Assembly (NCBI RefSeq): GCF_006349365.1
Contig: NZ_CP040899.1
Location: forward strand, 3,100,001 to 3,164,000
DNA from: Georgenia wutianyii
GTDB lineage: Bacteria > Actinomycetota > Actinomycetes > Actinomycetales > Actinomycetaceae
Length of the DNA stretch: 64,000 nt
Direction of reading: 5' to 3'
Position numbers and translations under genes: made by a program. Below the pieces are notes generated by a model. That model saw only the letters and a list, made by a program, of their open reading frames with translations, was not told the DNA's origin and made no database searches. Shown one piece after another: positions 1 to 8,105 of this stretch (position 1 is its first letter; each line of letters begins with the position of its first letter).

Positions 1-68
1 GTGAGCGTCTCCAGACGGGAGCCCGCGCCACCGGCGAGGACGATGAGGAGCGTGCGTGGTTGAGCCAT
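1..68 (-). CDS. GlgC-like sugar-phosphate nucleotidyltransferase, N-terminal fragment
   Basis: Partial gene running off the left edge; only the first 22 codons are present. The start is the ATG at 68-66. The visible residues begin MAQPRTLLIVLAGGAGSRLE and contain the glycine-rich GGxGSRL nucleotide-binding loop of NDP-sugar pyrophosphorylases. The wording resembles the glucose-1-phosphate adenylyltransferase family of actinobacteria, which makes ADP-glucose for glycogen. With so little sequence the exact sugar nucleotide cannot be decided. It lies 37 nt downstream of the HTH gene and is probably co-transcribed with it. Confidence 0.6.
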   Translation of the reverse strand, partial: MAQPRTLLIVLAGGAGSRLETL

Positions 69-105
69 CGCGTGATCGTCTCGCGCAGACGGCGACGGCG
101 CTCGC

Positions 106-315
106 TCAGCGCGCCTGGGACTCCGGTGCCCAGTCGCCGACGCCGCTGTTGAGCATCTCCTCGACGGCGTGCTGCGGCACGCGGAAGGAGCGCCCGACGC
201 GCACGGCGGGGATGTCGCCGGCGTGGACCATGCGGTAGACGGTCATCTTCGACACGCGGAGGAGCTCGGCGACCTCGGCGACCGTGAGGAACCGCGGTGC
301 CCGCTGCTCGGCCAT
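106..315 (-). CDS. BldC-like MerR-type helix-turn-helix DNA-binding protein
   Basis: A 69-residue protein that is almost entirely a winged-helix excisionase/MerR-type domain. FLTVAEVAELLRVSKMTVYR forms the helix-turn-helix and GRSFRVPQHAVEEML the wing and last helix. This is the size and composition of actinobacterial BldC-like regulators, which bind DNA cooperatively and lack a ligand domain. An upstream GTG at 321 is in frame, but the ATG at 315 is preceded by a purine-rich GTAGGTGG and is preferred. It sits between the deacetylase gene and the nucleotidyltransferase, all leftward. Targets cannot be inferred. Confidence 0.8.
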   Translation of the reverse strand: MAEQRAPRFLTVAEVAELLRVSKMTVYRMVHAGDIPAVRVGRSFRVPQHAVEEMLNSGVGDWAPESQAR

Positions 316-413
316 GTCCACCTACCCGTGTCGTGTTGACGGCGCCAGCGCGCCCGAGATTCTGCTCGAACTCTAGAGCCTCACGCCGGTTTTGGGAAAC
401 GGTCCGGGCCCTC

Positions 414-1583
414 TCACCAGGGCTGCGGATCGAGGCCGTGGTGCGGGAAGACGGCCCCCCGGGTGGCCATGACGGCGCGGTCGACCTCGTCGTCCGGGTC
501 GTAACCCGCCGTCCACGGGCGGAAGGAGGTGGCGGCACCCTCGCCCATGGTCTCCGGCACCTCGACGTCGACGAGCTCGGCGACGGTCTCGCGCCACACC
601 GCCGGCACCGGGGTCGAGAGGTCGAGCGGGTGTCCCGCGACGACGGCGGCGAGGTGCGCCCACACGCGCGGCACGACGCTGACCACCTCGTACCCGCCGC
701 CGCCGGTGGCCACCCACCGCCCGCCGGCGTGGGCCTCGGCGAGCTCGGCCATGAGGAGGGCCGCGCTGCGCTGGGCGTCGACGGACACCGCGAGCCCGGC
801 CAGCGGGTCGAGCGCGTGGGAGTCGCAGCCGTGCTGGGTGAGGAGGAGCTGCGGGGCGAAGTCCTCGACGAGCGGGCCGACGACGCCGTCGAGCACCCGC
901 AGCCAGGCCGCGTCCCCGGTGCCGGGCGGCAGCGCGACGTTGACCGCGGTACCGCGGGCCGCGGGCCCGCCGATGTCCTGGGCGTAGCCGGTGCCGGGGA
1001 AGAGGGTGCCGGGGTGCTGGTGCACGGAGATCGTCAGCACGCGGTCGTCGTCCCAGAAGGTGCGCTCGACGCCGTCGCCGTGGTGGGCGTCGAGGTCGAC
1101 GTAGGCGACGCGCTCGGCGCCCGCAGCGAGGACCGCGGCCAGCGCCACGGCGGCGTCGTTGTAGATGCAGAAGCCGGAGGCGCGTCCGGGCATCGCGTGA
1201 TGCATCCCGCCCGCGAGGCTGAGGGCTCGCGGTGCACGACCCTCCCACACCGCCGTCGCGGCGGCGAGGGTGGAGCCGGCGATGCGCGCACCGGCCTCGT
1301 GGATCCGCCCGAAGAGGGGGTTGTCGTCCCCGCCGAGCCCGCGCGCGGGGTCGGGCCGCCCCTCACCGGCCGCCCGGACGGCCGCGAGGTAGTCGGCCTC
1401 GTGGACCCGCAGCAGGTCGGCGTCCTCGGCGAGCGCGACCGGCTCGACGGCGAAGGAGTCGAGGAGCCCGAGGTCCGCGATCAGCCGGTGGGTGAGGGAG
1501 AGCCGGAGGGGGGCCATCGGGTGGCCCGCGCCGAAGTCGTACTCCAGCAGGTCCTCGCTCCACGGGAGCAGGGGCTTGGGCAT
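414..1583 (-). CDS. AcuC-type histone deacetylase-superfamily amidohydrolase
   Basis: A 389-residue zinc amidohydrolase of the arginase/deacetylase fold, similar to AcuC, which is known to remove acetyl groups from lysines of acetyl-CoA synthetase in Bacillus. Visible signatures are the His-His dyad (GGMHHAMPGRASGF), zinc ligands in YVDLDAHHGDG and QHGCDSHALDP, and the catalytic-site loop ATGGGGYE. The open frame extends upstream to 1868, but that extension is antisense to the start of the potassium transporter gene and has no family match. The ATG at 1583 (MPKPLLPWSED) gives the usual family length. The gene is divergent from KtrB with 58 nt between them. Confidence 0.88.
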   Translation of the reverse strand: MPKPLLPWSEDLLEYDFGAGHPMAPLRLSLTHRLIADLGLLDSFAVEPVALAEDADLLRVHEADYLAAVRAAGEGRPDPARGLGGDDNPLFGRIHEAGARIAGSTLAAATAVWEGRAPRALSLAGGMHHAMPGRASGFCIYNDAAVALAAVLAAGAERVAYVDLDAHHGDGVERTFWDDDRVLTISVHQHPGTLFPGTGYAQDIGGPAARGTAVNVALPPGTGDAAWLRVLDGVVGPLVEDFAPQLLLTQHGCDSHALDPLAGLAVSVDAQRSAALLMAELAEAHAGGRWVATGGGGYEVVSVVPRVWAHLAAVVAGHPLDLSTPVPAVWRETVAELVDVEVPETMGEGAATSFRPWTAGYDPDDEVDRAVMATRGAVFPHHGLDPQPW

Positions 1584-1641
1584 TGGGTCACGGTAGCGCG
1601 CGTGCTGCGCCGGGCGGCCCGGCGTCTGGCAAGGTGAGCGC

Positions 1642-3033
1642 GTGAGCGCAGGCACCGGACCACTGCGGCCGAGTCGGCCACTGGGCGCGCTGCGCGACGC
1701 GGTCGACCACGTCGCGCGGCAGTCACCCGCGCGGCTGGCGCTCATCGTCTTCGCCGGGATCATCGCGGTCGTCACCGCGCTGCTCTCGCTGCCGGCGGCG
1801 ACCGTGGACGGGCAGCGCGCCCCCTTCGTCGATGCCCTGTTCACCGCCGTCTCCGCCGTCTGCGTCACCGGGCTGACGACCGTCTCGACCGCGACCTACT
1901 GGTCCGTCTTCGGGCAGGCGGTGATCATCATCGGCGTCAAGATCGGCGGCCTCGGCGTCATGACGCTGGCCTCGATCCTCGGCCTGGCCGTCTCCCGCCG
2001 CATCAACCTCACCCAGCGCCTCCTCACCGCCTCCGAGACCCGCACGACGCGGCTGGGCGAGGTCGGCACGCTCGTGCGGGCGGTCATCGTCGCCTCGCTC
2101 ACCATCGAGCTCGCGATCTTCCTCGTCCTCGTCCCGCGCTTCCTCGCCCTCGGGCACTCGCTCGGGCAGGCCCTGTGGGACGCGCTGTTCATGGCGCTGT
2201 CGATCTTCAACAACGCCGGGTTCGTCATCCTCGACAAGGGGCTCGAGCCGTTCGTCGGCGACTGGTGGCTGTGCCTGCCGATCATCGTCGGCGGCGGGAT
2301 CGGCGCGCTCGGCTTCCCCGTCATCCTCAACGTCGCCGAGCGCGTGCGCCGGGGGCGGCGGCTGTCGCTGCACACCAAGCTCACCGTCGTCACCTACTCG
2401 ATCCTCGCCGTCGTCGGCTCGCTCGGCTTCGCGCTCTTCGAGTGGCGCAACGCCGCCACCCTCGGCGGCCTGCCGGTGGCCGACCGGGTGCTCACCTCGA
2501 TGCTCGCCGGCGTCAACTCCCGCTCCTCCGGGCTGAGCACGGTCGACGTCGGCCACATGAACGACACGACGTGGTTCATGCAGGACGCCCTCATGTTCGT
2601 CGGTGGCGGGTCGGCGTCCACCGCCGGTGGCATCAAGGTGACGACGTTCGCCGTCCTCGTCCTGGCGATCGTCGCCGAGGCGCGCGGTGACCGCGACGCC
2701 GAGGCCTTCGGCCGGCGCGTGGGGACGACGACGGTGCGCCTCGCCGTGGCCGTCGCGTTCCTCGGGGCCACGCTCGTCGGCGGCGGCACGCTCCTGCTCC
2801 TCACCTTCACCGACTACCACCTCGAGCTCGTGCTCTTCGAGACCATCTCCGCCTTCGCGACCGTCGGGCTGAGCACCGGCATCACCCCCGACCTGCCGGA
2901 CGTGGGCAAGTACGTGCTCGCGGCGCTGATGTTCGCCGGGCGTCTGGGCACGATGACGCTCGCCGGTGCGCTCGCCCTGCGCCAGCGCCGCCGCGTCATC
3001 CGCATGCCGTCCGAGCCGCCGATCGTCGGCTGA
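1642..3033 (+). CDS. ktrB: Potassium uptake transporter subunit, TrkH/KtrB family
   Basis: A 463-residue membrane subunit of a Ktr-type K+ uptake system. The four pore-loop repeats of the TrkH/KtrB family are visible: AVCVTGLTTV near residue 73, FNNAGF near 191, NSRSSGLSTVDV near 293 and FATVGLSTGI near 408, each with hydrophobic helices on both sides. The glycines of these loops form the selectivity filter. The GTG at 1642 is used. The cytosolic partner follows 43 nt downstream, so the two form a two-gene operon and probably an RCK-gated channel complex. Confidence 0.9.
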   Translation: MSAGTGPLRPSRPLGALRDAVDHVARQSPARLALIVFAGIIAVVTALLSLPAATVDGQRAPFVDALFTAVSAVCVTGLTTVSTATYWSVFGQAVIIIGVKIGGLGVMTLASILGLAVSRRINLTQRLLTASETRTTRLGEVGTLVRAVIVASLTIELAIFLVLVPRFLALGHSLGQALWDALFMALSIFNNAGFVILDKGLEPFVGDWWLCLPIIVGGGIGALGFPVILNVAERVRRGRRLSLHTKLTVVTYSILAVVGSLGFALFEWRNAATLGGLPVADRVLTSMLAGVNSRSSGLSTVDVGHMNDTTWFMQDALMFVGGGSASTAGGIKVTTFAVLVLAIVAEARGDRDAEAFGRRVGTTTVRLAVAVAFLGATLVGGGTLLLLTFTDYHLELVLFETISAFATVGLSTGITPDLPDVGKYVLAALMFAGRLGTMTLAGALALRQRRRVIRMPSEPPIVG

Positions 3034-3076
3034 GCGCGGCACACTGGGGACACGTCCTCGGAGAGGTAGGTGGCAC

Positions 3077-3748
3077 ATGCCGCAACGGAACAACGCCCCG
3101 CGCGCGAGCGCCGTGCTCGTGATCGGCCTCGGCCGGTTCGGCGGGGCGCTCGCGGCGACGCTCGAGGACCTCGGGCGCGAGGTCCTCGCCGTGGAGAAGG
3201 ACGAGCACCTCGTGTCCCAGTGGTCCGGGCGGGTGCCGATCATCGAGGCGGACGCGTCCAACCCCGACGCGCTCGAGCAGCTCGGGGCGCAGGAGTTCCC
3301 GGTGGCCGTCGTCGGCGTGGGCACCTCGCTGGAGGCGAGCGTGCTCATCACGGCGAACCTCGTCGACCTCGAGGTGCCACAGATCTGGGCCAAGGCGACG
3401 TCCGCCGAGCACGGGCGCATCCTGCGGCGCATCGGGGCCCACCACGTCGTCTACCCCGAGCACGACGCCGGGCAGCGGGTGGCCCACATGGTCACCGGGC
3501 GGATGCTCGACTACATCGAGATGGAGGACGGCTTCACCATCGTCAAGATGCGCCCGCCGAAGGAGACCTACGGGTTCACCATCGGTGAGTCGCGGATCCG
3601 CCAGCGCTACGGCGTCACGGTGCTCGGGGTGAAGTCGCCCGGCGAGGCGTTCGAGTACGCCTCGGAGGAGACGCGGATCAACCCGGGCGACACGATCATC
3701 GTCTCGGGTGACTCCGGCCTGCTCGAGGCGTTCGCCGCCCGCCCCTGA
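3077..3748 (+). CDS. ktrA: Potassium uptake regulatory subunit, TrkA/KtrA (RCK) family
   Basis: A 223-residue cytosolic gating subunit. An N-terminal Rossmann RCK domain (VIGLGRFGGALAATLEDLG, then the acidic end of strand 2 in VEKDE) binds nucleotide. A C-terminal TrkA_C domain (about residues 135-220, ending GDTIIVSGDS) follows. It is known in this family to form an octameric ring that opens the KtrB pore in response to ATP/ADP or c-di-AMP. The start is the ATG at 3077; the frame is open further upstream, but that stretch overlaps ktrB. The disA gene elsewhere in the window makes c-di-AMP, a known ligand of some KtrA/TrkA_C domains; a link here is only possible. Confidence 0.9.
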   Translation: MPQRNNAPRASAVLVIGLGRFGGALAATLEDLGREVLAVEKDEHLVSQWSGRVPIIEADASNPDALEQLGAQEFPVAVVGVGTSLEASVLITANLVDLEVPQIWAKATSAEHGRILRRIGAHHVVYPEHDAGQRVAHMVTGRMLDYIEMEDGFTIVKMRPPKETYGFTIGESRIRQRYGVTVLGVKSPGEAFEYASEETRINPGDTIIVSGDSGLLEAFAARP

Positions 3749-4086
3749 GCGGCCTGCCCACCCACCCTCGCGAGCGGCCCAGCACGCTTGACCGCCGTTC
3801 CATGTGAGCGCTAACCTCGTGGTGTTGACGACACCACTGGACAGTCGGGCACGCGGACGTCGTGTCTGCCTCGCACCGGTCGAGCGGCCTCACGGCGATG
3901 ACGCTGGCAGATGAGTCCCCTCGCGGGTGCCGGGCCGCCCCATCCCCGGCCGCACGAGGGAAAGGAGGTCGAGGTTCGTCGTCCGGCACACGGACGGAGC
4001 CGGCAGCGCCCGCCACCTCCGCCCACCTGCCACCACCCACGCACGCAGTCGCGGCACCGTCGTCGCGACCGGACCGAGGAGGGTCC
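3749..4086 (+). other. Intergenic leader region upstream of the first GH43 gene
   Basis: A 338-bp stretch with no convincing gene. It carries the promoter and operator at 3788-3817 and then roughly 260 nt of untranslated leader ending in the strong ribosome site AGGAGG at 4077-4082. An open frame runs from 3862 into the GH43 gene, but it has no ribosome site and its N-terminal extension destroys the signal peptide position, so it is not taken as coding. Confidence 0.6.
3788..3817 (+). promoter_or_regulatory. Promoter with overlapping LacI-type operator (site 1)
   Basis: A -35-like TTGACC at 3788-3793 and a -10-like TAACCT at 3812-3817 are separated by 18 nt. The near-palindrome GTGAGCGCTAAC at 3804-3815 fills the space and overlaps the -10 box. 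The same motif recurs at seven other places in this locus. A LacI-family repressor bound here would block RNA polymerase; the adjacent regulator at 35405 is the obvious candidate. Confidence 0.75.
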
Positions 4087-7000
4087 ATGTCACCCAGACC
4101 ACACACACGCACGCGCCTCAGGACAGTCGGGGCGGTCGCGGCCCTGACGATGGTCCTCGGGGCGGCCGCCGCCGTCCCGGCATCCTCGGAGCCCGACGCC
4201 GAGCCGAGCGACGAGCGCCTCGTCGCCCACTACCGGCTCGACGAGACGAGCGGCACCGCCGTCGCCGACTCGTCGGGCAACGACCGGCACGCCGAGGTCG
4301 TCAACAACGGCGCCGGCACCGCCACCTGGCGCGCCGGCCGCGGCATCAACCTCCCCGGCGGCTCCAACACCCCCGGCACCCTGCCCGCCGTCAAGCTGCC
4401 GGACTCGCTGCTCACCGGGCTCGACGACGTGACGATCGCCTTCGACGTGCGCGCCGCCGGCACCGCACCCGGCGCCCCGATGTACACCTTCGGGCTCGCC
4501 TCGGAGAACGGCGGCAACCTCACCGCCTCACCCGGCAACGACAACGCGATCTTCGCCCGTCACGAGGTGAGCATCGCCGCTCCCGGCGGCACCGCGCAGA
4601 CCGCCGGCGCCCCGCTGGGACTGCCGCGCAACGAGTGGACCCACGTCGCCGTGACGATCGAGGGCGGGACCGCCGAGGCGCCCGGCACGATGCACGTCTA
4701 CGAGAACGGCGTGCTCGTGGGCAGCAACGAGGCGGTGACCGTGCGCCCCGGCGACATCACCGCACCGTCGGCCTTCATCGGCCGCTCCAACGCGACGACC
4801 GGCCGCCCGGCGCAGTTCGCCGGCGCCATCAAGGACTTCCGCATCTACTCCGCGGCGCTGCCCGCCGCCGACGTCGCCGAGCTCTCGGCCGACCTCGCCG
4901 CCGGGAACCTCACCGAGATGATCGACTCGGTCAGCCTGCCGGACACCAGCGCGCTCGAGGAGAACGTCACACTGCCCAGCTTCCCGGGGCTGACCTGGAG
5001 CACGAGCGACCCGTCGGTCGTCACCGAGTCGGGCCGGGTCACCCGCCCCGAGCCGGGCGCCGGGGACGCGACGGCGACCCTCACCGCGACGGTGGCCCAC
5101 CGCGGGCTCACCACCTCGCGCGAGTTCGCCGTCACCGTCCTCGAGCGGGTCGCGTTCAGCGACGAGGAGCTCAGCGAGGGCCTCGTCCACCACTTCCGCC
5201 TCGACGAGACCGCGGGCACCGTGCTCGCCAACACCGGCAGCGCCGGCAGCGCGGCGAACGCCGAGCTCGTCAACGGTGACAAGGTGAGCCTCACGGGCGA
5301 GGGTGTGCGGTTCAACCCCGACTCCTACGAGAACTCCCTCACCGGCGGCTACGTCCGCCTCCCGAACAACCTCACGGCGGGGATGACCAGCCTCACCGTG
5401 GACTACGAGGTCTGGGTCGACCCGGCGAACGTCGGCAACCACCAGATGTGGAGCCTCGGCTCCAAGACCGGCACCTGCGAGGCCGACGCCGGGCTCCAGG
5501 GCTCGATCTACGCCTCGAACACCGCGCCGCGACCCGGTGAGCGCTTCCGGGTGGCCGTGGGCAACCAGAACCTCATGCAGGACCGTGGCCGGCTGCTCGA
5601 GGGCGCGTGGAAGCACGTGACCTACACCCAGACGCCCAACGCGGACGGCACGACGTGGACGGGCATCGTCTACGTCGACGGCGTGCGCTACGCGCAGGCC
5701 ACCAACCTCACCACCCCGCCGTCAGTGCACGCCTCGGGGACCAACTGCAACTTCCTCGCCCGCTCGCAGGTGGCCGAGGACTACTCCTTCCGCGGCACCA
5801 TCCGGGACTTCCGTGTCTACGACCGCGCGGTGAGCCTGGACGAGGCCCTCGCGCTCGCCGACGAGACGGTCTCCACGGGCGTGCGGGCGGACGCCGAGGC
5901 GATCGACCTCGGCCTCACCGAGGCCATCGTCCGCGACATCGTCCTGCCCGAGTTCGGCTCGGTCGCCGGCTCCACGATCACGTGGACCTCCTCCGACCCG
6001 TCCGTCGTCGACATCTACACCCCGCCGGCGAGCGCCCCGAACGTCGCGGTCACCGGACGCGTCACCCGGCCCGCCGTCGGTCAGCCCGACGCGACCGTGA
6101 CGCTGACGGCCACCGTCCGCAAGGGCGCCTACGACGTCACCGTCCGGGAGATCCCGGTGGTCGTCAAGGCCGAGTTCGTCGACGCCGACGCCGTCGACCG
6201 CGACGCCTACGACCTCGAGGTCGACAACACCGACGACGTCCGCGGCAACCTCACGCTCCCGGCCGAGGGTGAGTTCGGGTCGACGATCACGTGGACCTCG
6301 ACGTCCGACCTCATCACGCCGACCGGCGAGGTGACCCGGCCCGCCTACGGCCACGCCGACGTCTCGGGCACGCTCACGGCCACGATCACGAAGGGCGGGT
6401 CCTCGGAGACGAAGACCTTCCCCTTCACCGTCCGGTCGCTGCCGCGCACCGAGGAGATGGAGCGCTACTTCCTCGGGTACTTCAAGGGGGAGAACCTCGC
6501 CGACGGCGAGCAGATCATGTTCGCGACGTCGAACGGCAACACCGCCCTCGACTGGACCGGTCTCACCGGTGGTCGCCCGTCCCTCATCTCCCAGCTGGGT
6601 GACCAGGGCCTGCGCGACCCGCACATCGTCCGCTCCCCCGACGGGGACACGTTCTACATGATCGCCACCGACCTCAACTGGTACGACCAGGGCGGCTACG
6701 CGATCAACGACACCCAGTACATCGAGGTCTTCGAGTCCAACGACCTCGTCAGCTGGACGCCCCAGCGCCACGTCGAGGTGGCCCCGGAGGACGCGGGCAA
6801 CGCCTTCGCACCGGAGTCGCTGTGGGTCGAGGAGATCGGCGCCTACGCCGTGTTCTGGGCGCAGTCGCTGTGGAACGACCCGGTCAACCGCACCGGTCAG
6901 GGAAACGCGCAGATGTGGTACAACACGACGCGCGACTTCCGGACCTTCTCCGAGCCCCAGGTGTGGCAGGACCCCTACCCGCAGTCGCGGATCGACACGA

Positions 7001-7962
7001 CCGCGCTCAAGGTCGGTGACTACTACTACCGGGTGACGAAGAACGAGGCCGGCAACGCCGGCTCGGACCTCTTCTCCGAGAAGCACACCGACTTCCTCGA
7101 CAGCGACATCGACAACTGGGAGCTGCTCGCCCCGGCGCTCGGGCGCACGACGTGGGACGCGGGCCAGGGCTACGAGGGCCCGGTGCTCTTCCAGGCGAAC
7201 CCCGGTGACACCGCGTGCCCCGGCCAGTTCTACCTGTGGGGCGACCGGTACACCAACGGCGGCGGCTACCAGGCGGCGTGCAGCGAGGACATCGAGGCGC
7301 CCACCTGGGACCCCCAGCCGATCACGATGACCAACGCCGGCGTGCCGCGCCCGCGGCACGGCACGGTCATCCCGATCACGCTGCGCGAGTGGAACGACAT
7401 CCGCGGCATCCCGAACAGCGACGTGGCCACCACCACCGAGCTGAGCGTCGAGGGCCGCGTCGCCACCGCGACGGTCGAGGCCGCCGACGGGTTCGAGACC
7501 GGCGGCCAGGTCCGCTTCTCCGCGGGTGAGTGGTCACAGACGGTCCACCTCACCGACGGGGTCGCCGAGGTGACGCTGCCCGAGGCCGCGACGGGGCCGG
7601 AGGTCACCGCCGAGTTCCTCGGCCACGACATCCTCCTCGCGTCCTCCGACACGGCGCCGCTGGGCAGCCCGCTCGACGGCGTCACGGCCACCGCGGACAC
7701 GCGCTGCGTGGCCGGACGCACCGTGGTCACCGTGCGGGTGTCCAACGGCAGCGAGGTCGCGGTGGACCTCACCGCCACGTCCTCGTGGGGCAGCCGGTCC
7801 GCCACCGGTGTGGCGGAGGGGCGCAACTTCACCCACGCCTTCACCACCCGGGCCACGAGCGTCCCGGCCGGGACGGTGACGGTGGACGTCTCCGCCGTCG
7901 TCGACGGTGAGCAGACGACCACGCAGGTCGAGGCGCCGTACGCCGCCGGGTCCTGCGGCTAG
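4087..7962 (+). CDS. Secreted multidomain GH43 glycoside hydrolase (one catalytic propeller), probable arabinofuranosidase/arabinanase
   Basis: A 1291-residue exported enzyme. A signal peptide (MSPRPHTRTRLRT then a hydrophobic segment) is followed by LamG-type jelly roll 1 (about 40-250), an Ig-like aBig domain, LamG 2 (about 360-585), two further aBig domains, a GH43 five-bladed propeller (about 786-1108), a short beta domain and the conserved C-terminal module (1199-1291). The catalytic triad is visible: base D844 in LRDPH, pKa modulator D970 in RIDTT, acid E1030 in YEGPV. The module's two cysteines are C1207 and C1290. The ATG at 4087 has AGGAGG just upstream. There is no sortase motif or membrane anchor at the C terminus. 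The arabinan substrate is inferred from GH43 and the ara genes nearby; xylan side chains are an alternative. Confidence 0.88.
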   Translation: MSPRPHTRTRLRTVGAVAALTMVLGAAAAVPASSEPDAEPSDERLVAHYRLDETSGTAVADSSGNDRHAEVVNNGAGTATWRAGRGINLPGGSNTPGTLPAVKLPDSLLTGLDDVTIAFDVRAAGTAPGAPMYTFGLASENGGNLTASPGNDNAIFARHEVSIAAPGGTAQTAGAPLGLPRNEWTHVAVTIEGGTAEAPGTMHVYENGVLVGSNEAVTVRPGDITAPSAFIGRSNATTGRPAQFAGAIKDFRIYSAALPAADVAELSADLAAGNLTEMIDSVSLPDTSALEENVTLPSFPGLTWSTSDPSVVTESGRVTRPEPGAGDATATLTATVAHRGLTTSREFAVTVLERVAFSDEELSEGLVHHFRLDETAGTVLANTGSAGSAANAELVNGDKVSLTGEGVRFNPDSYENSLTGGYVRLPNNLTAGMTSLTVDYEVWVDPANVGNHQMWSLGSKTGTCEADAGLQGSIYASNTAPRPGERFRVAVGNQNLMQDRGRLLEGAWKHVTYTQTPNADGTTWTGIVYVDGVRYAQATNLTTPPSVHASGTNCNFLARSQVAEDYSFRGTIRDFRVYDRAVSLDEALALADETVSTGVRADAEAIDLGLTEAIVRDIVLPEFGSVAGSTITWTSSDPSVVDIYTPPASAPNVAVTGRVTRPAVGQPDATVTLTATVRKGAYDVTVREIPVVVKAEFVDADAVDRDAYDLEVDNTDDVRGNLTLPAEGEFGSTITWTSTSDLITPTGEVTRPAYGHADVSGTLTATITKGGSSETKTFPFTVRSLPRTEEMERYFLGYFKGENLADGEQIMFATSNGNTALDWTGLTGGRPSLISQLGDQGLRDPHIVRSPDGDTFYMIATDLNWYDQGGYAINDTQYIEVFESNDLVSWTPQRHVEVAPEDAGNAFAPESLWVEEIGAYAVFWAQSLWNDPVNRTGQGNAQMWYNTTRDFRTFSEPQVWQDPYPQSRIDTTALKVGDYYYRVTKNEAGNAGSDLFSEKHTDFLDSDIDNWELLAPALGRTTWDAGQGYEGPVLFQANPGDTACPGQFYLWGDRYTNGGGYQAACSEDIEAPTWDPQPITMTNAGVPRPRHGTVIPITLREWNDIRGIPNSDVATTTELSVEGRVATATVEAADGFETGGQVRFSAGEWSQTVHLTDGVAEVTLPEAATGPEVTAEFLGHDILLASSDTAPLGSPLDGVTATADTRCVAGRTVVTVRVSNGSEVAVDLTATSSWGSRSATGVAEGRNFTHAFTTRATSVPAGTVTVDVSAVVDGEQTTTQVEAPYAAGSCG

Positions 7963-7975
7963 CAGCACGTGCAGG

Positions 7976-8008
7976 GGAAGGGGCGTCCCCGTCGGGGGCG
8001 CCCCTTCC
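7976..8008 (+). terminator. GC-rich hairpin terminator after the GH43 gene
   Basis: Arms 7976-7990 and 7994-8008 form a 15-bp stem (one G-T pair) with a 3-nt loop, starting 13 nt after the stop codon. There is no U-tract, as is common in actinobacteria. It separates the hydrolase gene from the kinase promoter. Confidence 0.8.
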
Positions 8009-8055
8009 GCGTGCCCGCGCGGGCGGCGCGGCGGATGTCGCACGTGGGAAGGGGC

Positions 8056-8069
8056 GTGAGCAATAACAT
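8056..8069 (+). promoter_or_regulatory. LacI-type operator and -10 element of the kinase gene (site 2)
   Basis: GTGAGCAATAAC at 8056-8067 matches the locus consensus, and TAACAT at 8064-8069 is the likely -10 box, placed as at the other sites. No good -35 is visible. The predicted start of transcription near 8076 leaves a 30-nt leader with GGAGGA at 8097-8102 before the GTG at 8106. Confidence 0.65.
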
Positions 8070-8105
8070 GACGACGGAACACGCGGCAGATCCGATGGAG
8101 GACCA